Shown one piece after another: positions 19,400-31,890 of a stretch of 64,000 bases of DNA; position 1 is the first letter of the stretch; each line of letters starts with the position of its first letter. The notes under the pieces were generated by a model. It was not told the DNA's origin. It did no database searches and saw only the letters and a program-made list of their open reading frames with translations. A program made the translations under genes and the position numbers. Origin of the DNA: Bigelowiella natans CCMP2755 (Eukaryota > Cercozoa > Chlorarachniophyceae). The DNA lies in NCBI GenBank assembly GCA_000320545.1, contig ADNK01002131.1:58219-122218 (forward strand), given 5' to 3'.

Positions 19400-20100
19400 A
19401 GATTGTCATGCTAGTATGGCACTGGCCACAACTTTATGCCAGCATGCGGTGCAGCTAGCTAGACAGATGACCAACACTAGCAACAATGCAACAAAATGTT
19501 TTTGTTGCTTTGCAGCACAGCTAGCTAGCTAGAGTGGTTTGTTGGTTATAACTGGACAACTCTAAAACTCTAGAACTAGACAATCTAGCTAGCTAGCAAT
19601 GCTAGAATGACGACATCCAGAACCAGAGAACACTGCTAGACTGTAACATCAAACGAACATTGAACTTCGATAGTTCGTCTAGTCGTGTTGTGGCAAAACT
19701 GAACCATCAATTATATCAAGCTATGCTAGCTAGCCAGTCTAGCAGTGTGCTACAATGCTGGCTAGCTAGTATGCTGCAATGCAGGCTAGCTAGCTCTGAG
19801 CTAGCATGACTAGAGCATGCCAGCATGAATGCAGCGCGTGCGCAAAACCCGAATGGAAACCCAGCTAGCCAGCTAGCCAGCGCTAGCAGCGTTTGCGTGC
19901 AGCAGCTCCCACCAACAACTCACTAGCTAGCTAGCATTCATTAACATTCCAGAACTGGACAAATCCTGAATGAATGATGAGCCGGACAAACTAGCAAAGC
20001 ATCATGCTCATCACTGGAAAGTGGGAACAAGCTCTAGAGCTAGCAAGCTAGCAAGTGAGCAGAAAAAAGCTAGCTAGCGCTGGCCAGCAAACGATCCGTT
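19400..20100. repeat. Spacer densely packed with GCTAGC/CTAGCTAG words
   Basis: More than thirty copies of the palindromes CTAG and GCTAGC, often chained as (GCTA)n or (TAGC)n, occur in 700 bp with no gene. Similar but weaker clusters occur at 13945-14480, 33640, 43000 and 49235-49515. Between 20100 and 20790 I see no supportable gene. Confidence 0.75.
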
Positions 20101-20793
20101 GGTGGTGCTTGTCATGGAAGTCTAGAAGTGCCCACAGCTGGACAGTGCTAGAGTGTTGGTCACTCTCCGCGGCGCTTCATCAAACTCAAAGTGGTGCGTT
20201 TGTTGCCAAGAAGAGGGAAAATTGGACACTTTTGGACCACATTGAACATTGAACATTGAAGCAAACATTGAACATTCTAGCATCGACTAGATTGAAATGA
20301 GCATTGATGCAAAACAACGTGCAAGAACCACAGTTGGACACAGTCACCTTGGAAACACACGTGCTGGCATGCTGGCATGCCACGTTCAATCGTCCGATTT
20401 GCATCTCTAAATCTGGTCACCTCTAGACCTCCAAATCTTGCTAATGATCTCTGCACGATGTTGACCAGCAAGTTTGCAGGCACGCAGGAATCCTTTCTGG
20501 ATCCATCGATGCCCTTTGAACTGAACATTGCCCCTGCTCCATTGAGCAGTGCCAGAGTGGGCGACCGAGTAGAGTGGTAATTCATCGGTACAACAAAAGT
20601 TCTACCTGCCAACATGTGAAATCGATTTTCTTACGACAATATGAATTTGCCAGATCACTATCATGCGAAAAACATCGTAAAATAACCGTTAATAATATGC
20701 TTTGTCGCAGCTAAAAAGCGGAACCCGGAAGCCATCCCCTGCCACGTCCTCCTTTGGGCTCGGCCCCTTCAATCTCATCCTAGGAGGCGCTCT

Positions 20794-22542
20794 ATGGCGG
20801 AAATGCAGGAAATGGACGCATCCAGTGCATCTACTCCTCGATCTCGTGCGATGGTGCTCTTGCCAGCATATATCACCGTCTTTGTTGACTTCCTGGGATA
20901 CAGTGCGACGGTACCCCTCTTCTCGTATCCTGTAGCAAATTGTTCCTTCGATGATTAATACGCTCTATTCCCAGGTCGTCGTCCTGCCCTATATTTCTAT
21001 GGAACAGAATGCAACTGCCTTCGAAGTCATGTGCGCCACGGTACTCATCTCTCACACGCTTGTCGACGCAGGATGTGACAGCGTGGCTATATCTGGTATT
21101 TCAGAGCGGGGTCTTCTATGCGGGTCAAATGGCAGGTAGCTTTGTGATGGGGTATGTGTCCGATCATATTGGACGAAGACCTGTCGTACTGGCTTCCTTA
21201 CTCGGGTGTAGTATATCGTATATCTGGTGCATTTACGCGCAGGTCATTCAGCACAGAAAAGAGAACAGTCACGAATTGACACGAAAAATACCGCCAATGA
21301 ATGAATAAACAATGAATAAAAAAGGATGCCTTAGCAGGGGAATCGATTTGTCGGAGTTAGAGAAGGAGGAAGAAGTAATAGACGATAATGAAGTAAAAAG
21401 TGACCAAAAAGCTGTTTCCTTTCTCCCTCGAATAGGATGTCTATATGCTAATGCTGGCTCGACTGTTCGGCGGAATAATGGGCGGTACCTTACCGGTGGT
21501 GCAGGCAATGGTGCTTGACATCGTCACGGTAATAAAAGTGATGATAATAATAATAATAATGTTAATACTAATAACAATAGGCAGAAGAAGAAGAAGAAGA
21601 AGAAGAAGAAGAAGAAGAAGCGGAGAAGTGACACAATAAAGCAGATGCAGCCGATCACACTGGGACAAACATGAATATTTCTTTTGCTGAGCAAATATGC
21701 GTGCAGGACCCAGAGGAGCGAGCTGGTTGCCTCAGTCGCGTCAATGCGTCCTTTGGAATGGCATTCGCGGTATGAATTTCTAGCAGTGCTTTAATTTTTA
21801 TTTCTCCACGTGGGAGAAAGCAGCAGCAGCAATCTTTTACATTATGACACCGATGACGACGATGACCGTAATTCGGTTCGTTGGAAGGATCGATGATACG
21901 TCCAACAAAACACAGCTTCTTCCACCATCTTTCACCCCTCTCACTCCGTCCTTTCCGTTGGTCAGGTAGGCCCAGCGCTTGGTGCAGGCGTGAACGAGCT
22001 CTTCGGGAAGAAGGCTGTTTTCGTTGTGGTGGCCGTACTCGGTTGCATTTGCTCTGCATTTGCGGGGTACATGCTGGAGGAGACCCTCGACGTCTCGCTC
22101 CCAGGAAACGCCTCGAGGAGGATAGGGAGGGGCACTGCAGCATCACTGCAAAGAACCGTGTGGCTAGCATCCGCTGCCATGCTAATGACCGGTACAGCAC
22201 ATCGCGTGCGGACGTCTTGAAGGATTTGGCTTTGATTCTCTTCATCCTTCTTATTTACACAATGTATTAGCGTACGCGTTCTCTGCATTGACGTCCGCCC
22301 TGCCCCTGTTCTACGTGCCTATGTACCATTGGGGACCGCGAGAGTTGGGGATGGTGGCGACTGGGTTCGGACTCAGCATGGCCTTTTACAACATAATGGT
22401 TACGAAGCCGATCATAAAACTCTTTGGAGCGCCACGAGCCAGTGAGTTAGTAGTAGCATAGGAGGGGGTGTACAAGCTTGAATTAGACTTTAGGAGTTGA
22501 GTTCTTGCAGTAAATTAACATGAGAGAGTGGGAGGGATGAAG

Positions 22543-22627
<85 letters not shown>

Positions 22628-24142
22628 GGAGAGGGTGGGGGGGGAGGGAGCAAGCCATATTTCTTTATAGCTCCTCGCCTCAATTTCCTTGCTTTCGTGT
22701 CGTGGCCTCAAGAGTCTGGCCGTTCATTCGAAGTCACGAATGACGATAACATCCACTTTAGGCATGTTCGCTTCAATGTTAATGGGGACGGCGGTGTTGG
22801 TATGCTCCATGGTGCCCTTCCCGTTCGTGCACGTCATTTTCATGCTATCTGAATTTGCAATCGGATGGTACGGTCTAAGCATTGATCTTATAACAATAAT
22901 TCCAACAAGAAGTCGTAGTTTGGGAGCGTAAATCCCTTGCAACGTGGAATGTGATACCCCTGCTGTTCTTATTGATTTCCACAGGGCATTGCAGCTGCCG
23001 GCTCTGAGCGAGATGATTGCGAAGAAGGTCTCTCCTGAGCAGCGCGGGGCGGCGATGGGAATGCTAGTGTCCGCACTCTCTCTTGGCCGTGCTGTGAGCC
23101 CGTTTACGACAGGATACTTGTAAGAGAGCAACTAGAACCAATTCCACTTGAAAAATAATGGGGAGTTCCCTTCCCGCTTCGATATAATGCATATTAATAT
23201 AACAGTGAGATGTTCATTGGTCAGTCTCGATTTGCGACACGGCGGCTTAGAATAGATTGATTTCTAGCGTCGTCATCATCTCGCCGCCGTCCTCCCCGTG
23301 TAGGTATAAGGCCAGTTGGCTCGTGGCACCATATACCGAGCAGGACGTTTTTGATCCAACGATGCGAGAGGTGTCGATAACCAATCCCATTATTACCATC
23401 AACATCATCATGAATATCGACTATCTGTCGCTTTGATGAGCAAAGGAGGAGGAGGAGGAGGAGGAGGAGGAGGAGGAGGAGAAGAAGAAGTGTGCTAATG
23501 ATGATTGCGTCTATAATGCTATGCCGCTAACAATGATGGGCTGTGTGGAGCTGCGATGTGTAGTTATAAAAGCTGAAATGACCCATTTTTTATTTTAGCT
23601 GAGATGACCCATATTTTATGTGTATTTTTCTTATCCTTTCGCTGTTTTACTTTACTTAAAACTATTACTACGACTACTATTACCATTCGTGCTACTCTTC
23701 GATAGACGGTGCCCTTCAGCTACGCGCCATTTGTTGTGTCCGCGGGATTATGCTTAATCGGGATCGCCGCGATTGCAGCAGAGTATATTGCAGATAATGG
23801 AGGTAATTGCCTGCATCATCATTTCACACATCTAGGACAATATATTGTCAACTGTATTAAGTACTTTGGAGAACTATAATACAAAGCATCAGACGAAAAA
23901 ACAACGATGCAAGTTGTTTAGGATACTCCGCATGTATCGGTGTCTTTAGCAATGCAAAAAATCATACACGATCACCTTATTCCCCAGTCAACACTTGGCT
24001 CCCATTCACCTATGAAAATGATCTGATTTTTCTATCCTCGGGCACTCTTTCGATCACAGTCGCAGGTTTGTTTTCTGCTGTGGGTTCGGAATCAGATTAT
24101 CTGCTGCACCAAGGAGAGAAAAATCGAAAGCTTCAAGCGTGA
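20794..24142 (+). CDS. Major facilitator superfamily transporter
   Basis: This is an integral membrane transporter, substrate unknown. Exons follow GT-AG with agreeing phase: 20794-20910, 20975-21040, 21072-21242, 21436-21528, 21707-21769, 21966 onward, then exons at about 22260-22440, 22707-22870, 22985-23120, 23305-23383, 23706-23804 and a last exon ending TGA at 24140-24142. TM1 is FVDFLGYSAT joined to VVVLPYISM. The loop between TM2 and TM3 carries the MFS motif A, GYVSDHIGRRPVVL (about 21148-21190). TM4-TM5 includes LARLFGGIMGGTLPVVQ and later FGMAFAVGPALGAG, resembling the motif-C region of drug/H+ antiporter-like families. The C-terminal half has LPALSEMIAKKVSPEQRG and ends in a charged tail. 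A 38-nt intron near 22067 is needed to keep the frame, and the junctions at 22200-22270 are uncertain. Confidence 0.75.
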
Positions 24143-24201
24143 TGCGTGGATGAAAAGGATGCGAAATGGGCGTGTCTGCTACAAAATGCCTGCTTAATTT
24201 A

Positions 24202-24210
24202 AACAAGTCA

Positions 24211-24243
<33 letters not shown>
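24202..24243. repeat. (TC)n microsatellite
   Basis: An uninterrupted CT dinucleotide run just downstream of the transporter gene. From 24250 to 24920 no supportable gene is seen. Confidence 0.8.
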
Positions 24244-24248
<5 letters not shown>

Positions 24249-24924
24249 GAAACTAGTGAATATGAGAACAATGTGTATATAAGTACGCACAAGTTATTGC
24301 TGCAAAATGTTGACCATGCTAGCATGCCTGCGCATGTTGTGTGCTCTACGAGTACGGCTGCGTGTACATGCTCTTTCTTGCGGTCACTTTGGAACCTAGA
24401 TGCGTAGGAGCACCGTTAGTTGTGTGAGTGTGTTCATCCGCCAGCGAATATTTGTTAGAAAGACAGAGCGCACACACATTACGTGCAGCACAATAGCATG
24501 CGACCTAATGGCCACTCTTGACGGAGTTAGTACGAGCGATGACATGACAGCACATTGGCGCTGGATGGCTTTTGCAGCGTGGTTTGTCCGGCTCAGATGA
24601 GAAAACGTTCCATAGGTGGTCAAGTAGCACAACATTACTGCGCGCGCTATGATGCCTAGAATGCGCAATGCTTTAGTCTAGCTTTGTTGGGTAGAAAGTG
24701 AAGCGAGCACAGAAGCACACTAGCACACGCACACGTGAGAAAGAAGCAATGCTATGATGAATGCATATAATCGTGCCATTGTTTGACCTCATTAAATTAT
24801 AAGTTGGCCTGCGAGCCTAGCTTATGAGACGGTGTCGGACAGATTCAAGCGGATTGATTCTATGATCGCTGAACCGTCATGCTGAATGGAACTTTGTCAT
24901 TACCTCGCCTTGCAGCAATAATCC

Positions 24925-25797
24925 CTAGGTTTTGTCAACTACGAGTGTGACACGCTTCCCAATGGCCACTCTCTTAGCCTGTTTTTTTTCCTTCTCCTGG
25001 ATCTCTTTCTCTTTCATAGGCCGAAGGAGCTTGTTTCGAGTTCGTGGGGGATCGATTTTCCCGCTATTTATTAAAATTTGTTTCATGGAAGGCGTCAGGT
25101 CATCATCTTGTTGTATCTTCTTCTTTCTCTCTCTCTTTATGGTCCTCTTCGCGGGCTTTTGAGCTACATGAGTGCTTTTCGGAGCAACGAGCTCCACTGC
25201 TGACGTCGGCGACCGCGTCGGCGTTGAATTCTGTGAAATGCCTAGCGGGTGTAGCTTCCGCTGCTTCGACCCGCTGCTCCCGCCGCCATTTTTCTTTGTC
25301 GCCATGTCCACACTTAGGTGCTTGTTATCCTCCTCGGGGATCGCTGGCACGTCTCTCGACAAACTTCCTGCAGGATTGTTCCTCATCCCAAGCCGTCCAT
25401 GGTCCGTTGTGTCCCCGAGCTGCAGGTGGGAGTGGCCGTTGTACTTATTCTTACCGCTCCTTGCTTTGCTCTGGCTTTTGGCCTCCCTGTCGATCACGGC
25501 GCTCAGGTCGAAGTGCGACTCCATACCGGCTAATAGGTGTTCCAGGTGTTGCGAGGGTTCTCTGGTAATCGGACGCTGCGCCATGAGGAGCAGCGAGAGG
25601 TACGTGTCGTCTTGGGCAAAGTCGAAGGCCGACTGGTAGTCGTTGTCCAGCAGCCTGACGCTGGCCCTGGCATGTAGAAGAAGCTCGATGACCATCTCGC
25701 TGCGGGAGATTCCTGAGGGAGCGAGGAGGAGCACACACACACACGCGCGCGCGCCACAAGTAAGTAGGTTCCAATGTTGTCAACAGCACATGTGTGT

Positions 25798-25841
<44 letters not shown>

Positions 25842-26174
25842 ATATTCACACACACACACACACAAGAGTTATCATCGCATACTTGATTCCATTTTCTTGT
25901 CGGCGTGTGCTCCTGACTGTTGATGAGGCTGGTGCTCCTTCGTGTCGTCGAGAATCGAATTCGTATTCCATCGCGTCCCCATCCCTGAAGACCGCGGGTA
26001 GACAGTAATATAAACAAAATACAGAGGGAGAGAATATCAGCCTGAAGGACCAGAACAATGGTCTATACACCCAGCACCGACGACAAACATGTAAAACATG
26101 CTCAAATAACTTGTGCCGACGAGTGCACCCAAACGCGCACGCTATGAAATGTAGCGCATGCTGCATGCTGCAGC

Positions 26175-26205
<31 letters not shown>

Positions 26206-26916
26206 GCGTGTGCGTGTGCGTGTGTGCGTCTTCCTATGTAAGCGTTTCTTTTGTATGAGAAGTGTGACAGTACGGGTGAATGGTTTCATAGTTTGCATTC
26301 GAGCGACGTTGCCGAGCCTTGAAACAGATCGAGGCCCCGCGATCGAAGCCCCACCCCCCCTCTCGGCGCGTCGCATCGTCCGATCATGCACCGATTTCGG
26401 CACGACCATTAGGATGGAGCTCGAGTGTACGCCGTTTTGCTTTAGCGTCAGCTCGCTGTCCAGCTTTTTGGGCGGCTGTGAGATTGGGGAGGGGAGGAGG
26501 GACCGGGGGACGGGGGGGGGGGGATGGGAGACGATAGAGACAATCTTTATTTTTGGATCTGTGTTGTGGGAAGAAGGAGCAGACTGTTCATGCGGGGAGG
26601 GGTTGCTTGCCGCATGGAACACCGAAAAGTGCATATTACGGAGGAGCAGAGGAGTCTCTTCTAATGTTGTCGAGACTGCAGCAAGGAAGCAGGGAGCGCA
26701 ACTTGCTATAGAGCTTGGACAACATCCAACATTAGTAATGAGTACCTGCTCGCGCTTATTCTTCGCAAGTAAGCAATATCGGCGCTCTATTTCCTTGGAA
26801 TCCTTTTGGGCCAAATTGAGTCGGTCACGCATCTCGACCTGTTCGCACAACAGCACGTGCACAGTTGCTCAGGGAGAAGTCCACGTCGAGGCAAGCACAA
26901 CGACGATTAAAGGACA

Positions 26917-26963
<47 letters not shown>

Positions 26964-27374
26964 GGCCCTGCTACGTGCTTCACATCTAAGACTCTCTTTT
27001 GACAAATTCGATTCGCTGAGCAGAAGTCAGTAGCACCTTATGCTCGTAGCAGCTCTTGCACACGCTGGCGGTGTCGTCTGAGTGTAGCAAATTGTGTTAA
27101 AAAAAGTGGGAAATGTAATCGAGCCACCAAAGCTTTCGTTCAGCTTAAATAGACTTTTTTGGATATGCGGTGTTTCGAGTCATAGGAATGATAACTACCG
27201 TTGGTGGAGAAGCGAACTCCCCGTATGGGCTTCATCTTACACTTGAAGCATATGTGCTTATAGTGCACAGCCTCCTGGAAGGAAGTGATGTGGCACGGTG
27301 ATGTGGACGGAAGGAGGGGGGGAGAGAAAAGGGCAATGGAGAAACCAGATGTGCGCATGTTCTATCAATCAAAA

Positions 27375-27427
<53 letters not shown>

Positions 27428-30382
27428 TACAAATACAAACACGCATACCTCAACGCCGAGGCGTGCGTCCTTATCTGCCAGCGCGACGAGCAAGTCCTCT
27501 GGTTTCTTTAGAGTGTCAAACTTGCGAAGCTGCAGCATAACAGGGAGGATTAGCAGAAGAGGAGGAGGAAGGAGGAGGAGGAAGGAGGAGGAGGAGGAGG
27601 AGGAGGAGGAGGAGAAGGAGGAGGAGAATGTGATTCGAGTGTGGGTGAGAAATGAGAGAACTACCACAACAACTAACACACGCGATAAATCAATATTTAT
27701 GTATCCTTAATAACCCACATTTCCTTTTACGATAATAGTTCCTACCTTGATTATCCGCTCCTCGCCGCTCATCTCGTCGGCCTCCAAGACGGTGATATTC
27801 AGGTCGAAGTAAACCAGTGACTCCATGCGACTCCGCGGTAGTAGATTCTTCAAACAACGCGCACACAACACAGAGATCATCAATCGATGAAAGTCCATAA
27901 CCAGAAAAAAATTATAATCTCCCGCCGGGCTAATATTGACTAATTTTCTCTTTTGGTCTCCGCACTGTTGATGTACGCGCACCCCTCCTCCTCCACCCTC
28001 CCACCATTATTACTACTTGTACCCACCCCAAGCTACCCTCCCCCCCCCCCCCCTTATCACCTGAGTGTCTCTAGCGGCCATGCAAGCATTCATAAGGGCT
28101 GTTCTGCCCGAGACGTCGCGCGCATTAAGCCATTTACGAAATTTCTTCGATGGTTCTCTCGCCCAGCGACGACGCGCACCCTCCAGAAGCTCACGAACGA
28201 CCTAGCAAATAGAGGCATGCAATGAGTCTTTCTTGCTGTCAAAATCAAGTGCATGTTATGAGCGACAGCTTCATTCTTCTTTAGTTTGATGCTGGTTGGG
28301 GATACGGTGAGGTGGTGGTGGGTGGGGGTGGAACGGAGGAGCTGCATGCACGAGAGGCGATTGGGGAAAGGTTGTGGTGCTTACTTCAAAGTTCCCCGCT
28401 GTAGAGGATGCAATCATCAATGCGTCTCTCCTTAAAAAAACACAACAAAAATACATCATTTTCACTGATTTTGTACCCCCCGCGAAACGGTGAAAGGCTC
28501 CTTAAAAGACACACCACAGATCCTCGGTGTACTGCTGGGATAATTTGTTGGATAAAAAAGAGACTGGAAGGTGGCCATGCCTCCGTCCCCGCCCCCCCCC
28601 CCCCCCCCCCCCCCAATACTCCCTCCTCATTCTTGTTTTCTCCCTTTGGTCATGCAGCACCGAAGTTGTTCTTGAGCTCCAAGTCCGCATGGTGATTAAT
28701 AAGATAGCGGACAACCTCGAACGCACCGCATCGTGCAGCCGCCATAATAGCCTGGAAGAAAGTGTTACACAGCTTTTCATATCTCGAAGGAAGCTTACTC
28801 ATAGGCTAAAATGTGCTAGAAGCAGAGCCCTAATGATTTCGCAACTACGACACATGATATCCGATATCATATATCTTTGAACAGACAGATCAACGTGCAG
28901 GCGCTTGCGAGGTAGTGGATATTTGCGGGAGATCAGATGTCATCCCATTCTAGGAAATGAGAACAGTCCGCAACGAAGAGTAAAGTCTCCACATGGATCC
29001 AGATAAATTGGATTCATCGATGTTTCAGCTTCGGTGCGGTAAACCTTGATTAATTGTTACAACAATCTATCTATTCTTTACCGTACTGTCGTCCCAATCT
29101 CTGAAGTTAACGATCCCCTAACGATGATACCGACAGAAACACGCCGTGTAAGGTTAGTAAGCTGTAGCAAAGAATAAACGGCATCGCATTTCCACTCAAC
29201 TTCACTCGCCCACTACCAATATCCATGATTTTAAACTGTTTCGGTGCTAAGGTTCATCATCACCACCACTGACATCTCATAGTATTGATCATATCAGCAG
29301 TGGCAGCAGCATCGAAGCTAGTGGGGCATGAGTCATCATCATCATAATAATAATCGCAACCGGGCGTTTTTGGAGTAACTGGTGGATCTTCTGAATCGAC
29401 GACGGCATAGTCTGGCGACTCTGTACACATTTTAGGTAGTGGTACGAGTTGTGGTATCAGCAGTACATTCCTCGCTCAGTGATGACAGAGATGAAAGGAG
29501 GGATAGATGACGACGACGAAGAGAGACAAAGGAAAAAAAAACCATTCTTGCAAGTGTCACGTCGGTCAATTTTTAGAATCAGGCTCGTTGGGGTTCTTTC
29601 CTTCCTCCCCTCTCCCTTGTCTCCTCGTGTTTCGTGTTCGCTGCCTTATGATGGCCGATGATTTCAACGTTGTCCTTTCTCATGATCCTGCTCATGTTGT
29701 ACTGGTGCTGCATCGTTATCTGATGACATGTCATTTTCATTTTATAAGGTTCTGCAGACGGAGGGGGTCGGAGGGGGGGGGGGGGATACGAAGCCTGAGA
29801 AATATAAGGAAACACTTCAAAACTGACTTTTAATTCGCTCTGGTGCGTTGACTCGACGAGGCCCACCATTAAGTCCATTTTCTCCCTTGCTCCAGGGAGC
29901 ACTAGCACACGATCGCCTTTGGCAACCTTACGTTCCTGGCCAACACAGAAAAATATAGCTTTCAATAACTCTCATGTCATAATTCAATGTTTGATAGCTC
30001 TAGTAATTAAGAGCGAAATTCAGCAGCCGTGGAGGTGTCCTCAATCCACCCTCTTCATTCAATCGTCTCTAAATATATAGAGACCTGGCACAATTGGATA
30101 AGCTCACATCCTTTCATTCGCATCAATGAGGATCGGTTTCCGAGAAGAAGTCGGGCCGCTTGAATGGTATTGTACTGAGAACCATGGCGTAAGACTAATT
30201 TAGCGCTGTGGACGAGTGGGAGAGATCCCGTCAGTATGTTTCATGTTACTAGACCAACATACCGATCTGAGCATTTTCCAGTTGGAACTTTTAGAGATGC
30301 TGATACTCTTTCGGTGGCCCCCCTTGCGTACACTTCCTCTACGTTTTGTTTTCTCTCGTGCGCCCTCCGCAGAAGTTTGTGC
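24925..30382 (-). CDS. Large ankyrin-repeat protein with a ZZ-like zinc motif (5' end uncertain)
   Basis: A chain of minus-strand exons shares one style. From 5' to 3': a basic helical exon (30382-30261), KGDRVLVLPGAREKMDLMVG (about 29935-29830, SH3-like), an acidic exon (about 29430-29275), EAETSMNPIYLDPCGDF (about 29050-28970), ankyrin exon AIMAAARCGAFEVVRYLINH (28770-28660), ALMIASSTAGNFE, NARDVSGRTALMNACMAA (28200-28065), a linker exon (27850-27750), another (27540-27455), and HYKHICFKCKMKPIRGVRF (27285-27205). The last matches the first half of a ZZ zinc finger (C-x2-C then P-I-x-G-x-R-[FY]) and is followed by VCKSCYEHK. Two charged exons lead to the final exon 25715-24925 with ankyrin-like EMVIELLLHARASVRLLDND and a Lys-rich C-terminus. 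Likely a protein-interaction scaffold. Exon borders are approximate. Confidence 0.55.
25801..25834. repeat. (AT)n microsatellite in ankyrin-gene intron
   Basis: An AT dinucleotide run with a (CA)n run at 25849-25863 close by, both inside an intron of the minus-strand ankyrin gene. Confidence 0.8.
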
Positions 30383-30399
30383 CTGGAAAAGGAAGGAAG

Positions 30400-31125
30400 A
30401 CAGTCGGCAATGCAATTAACATATGACTACTCAGGGCATGTATTGAGAGATTAAATCCTTTTATCTCTTCGTTTACACATATCCATCGCACGTTCAGTGT
30501 GAAGTTCAATATAACATGTCCCCAAATGCCACACGATTGACGAAACTACTCTGGCTCACACAAATTGGGGGAGCGAGCGACAATCAAGTGATTATGGTTC
30601 CCCACACCGTACCAGAGTGCCCTTAAGTTTTCCATCGTCTCTATCCTGAGATAATCGTGTTTTCTTGAGGGATGTTGGGGAGGAGGACGCCATGGTCTAT
30701 GTATTCTCAGTGCTGTCGGCTAGCGGAGCTCCTGCTGCTCAGTCCTCCATCCTCAAGTCAAAACGGGATTACCAGAGATGCATTACTGAAAACCACCACG
30801 AGTTCTGCAAGGCGTCAATGTCATTTGCATTTTTTTAACCCAAAAAAGAACGGCGATCTTTGTTTATCTTAGTCTTCCGATTTGCTTCGCTCCGGCGTCG
30901 TTTTGCTGCAGTTACGGCCGAAAAATGATGTCGCTTTTTCCGAAAAGGATGAAATTTGCCAGGGCCAATTATTCCTTGTCGCATGGTCGAATATTGAGGG
31001 AATTCTTTCTATTTCTTCAAATCCGGACTACGAGCTCGTACTACTCGTACTGCCACGAGCGTGCAAGATGGAGGATCAAGCAGCTTGATGATCGCAGGCG
31101 TCCTCCTTCACAAAGTTCCGCTCTA
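30400..31125. other. Intergenic region between divergent genes
   Basis: This is the spacer between the minus-strand ankyrin gene and the plus-strand secreted-protein gene. Open frames at 30672-30872 and 30925 onward are short and without recognisable motifs; the latter runs in frame into the signal peptide at 31126 and may be 5' untranslated sequence. Confidence 0.35.
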
Positions 31126-31847
31126 ATGAGACCCTTGCTGCTACTGTGGACTCTATTTGTTCCACTTACTTTGGTGACGCCAGTCATTGAATGGAGTCCT
31201 CAGCGATCGCGCGTGTTGCCCCGGAATGCTAATGGCAGGATTGTGTTCATGAGGCAGAGAACAATCGCTCACCAGACTAAGAAGAATCGCTTGTACTTGC
31301 CAACACAAGAGAAAATTACGCAATCTCATCAGTATAAGGAAGTTAGGAAACTTGAAAAAGTCGCGATGGCCAGGGGCATCACAGGGCCTGAGGCAGGAGT
31401 GGTAGCACTGGACACCCCCTCTTAACTTCCTTCAAGCGCTAAAACCCACTTTTCCCATTTTAAATTTTTGGTCGTCATGAAACAAATCCCTTTCATATAC
31501 AGCCTGACTGTCCTGACCTGGTATTGTTCGATATCGACGGCCTGGCTCTCAGTTATGACGATGGACGCGCTGATGCTGCCCTCGTTCAAGGTTAAATGAG
31601 GACGGTTTACATCGACGGATCTCATTAGATGTTGCTGTTTATTGCTGATTCTAATTTTACCATGATTCTATAATTTCGTAGAAGACTCTTCTGTTCACTT
31701 TGCTATCTCCAACAGCAGATCTATCATCTTGAAAATATACTTGTGTTTGATGTTGCAGACACTCGATCTGGGCTAATACTACTCATCGACTTGCTTCAAA
31801 GCAATTTTGTGCGCGTTGGATTCTTTTCTACAGGTGACAGTAAATGT

Positions 31848-31890
<43 letters not shown>

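Noticed and set aside
24396-24668. Opposed ORFs of 66 and 90 codons downstream of the transporter
   Set aside because: Both strands are open and neither shows coding style or motifs.
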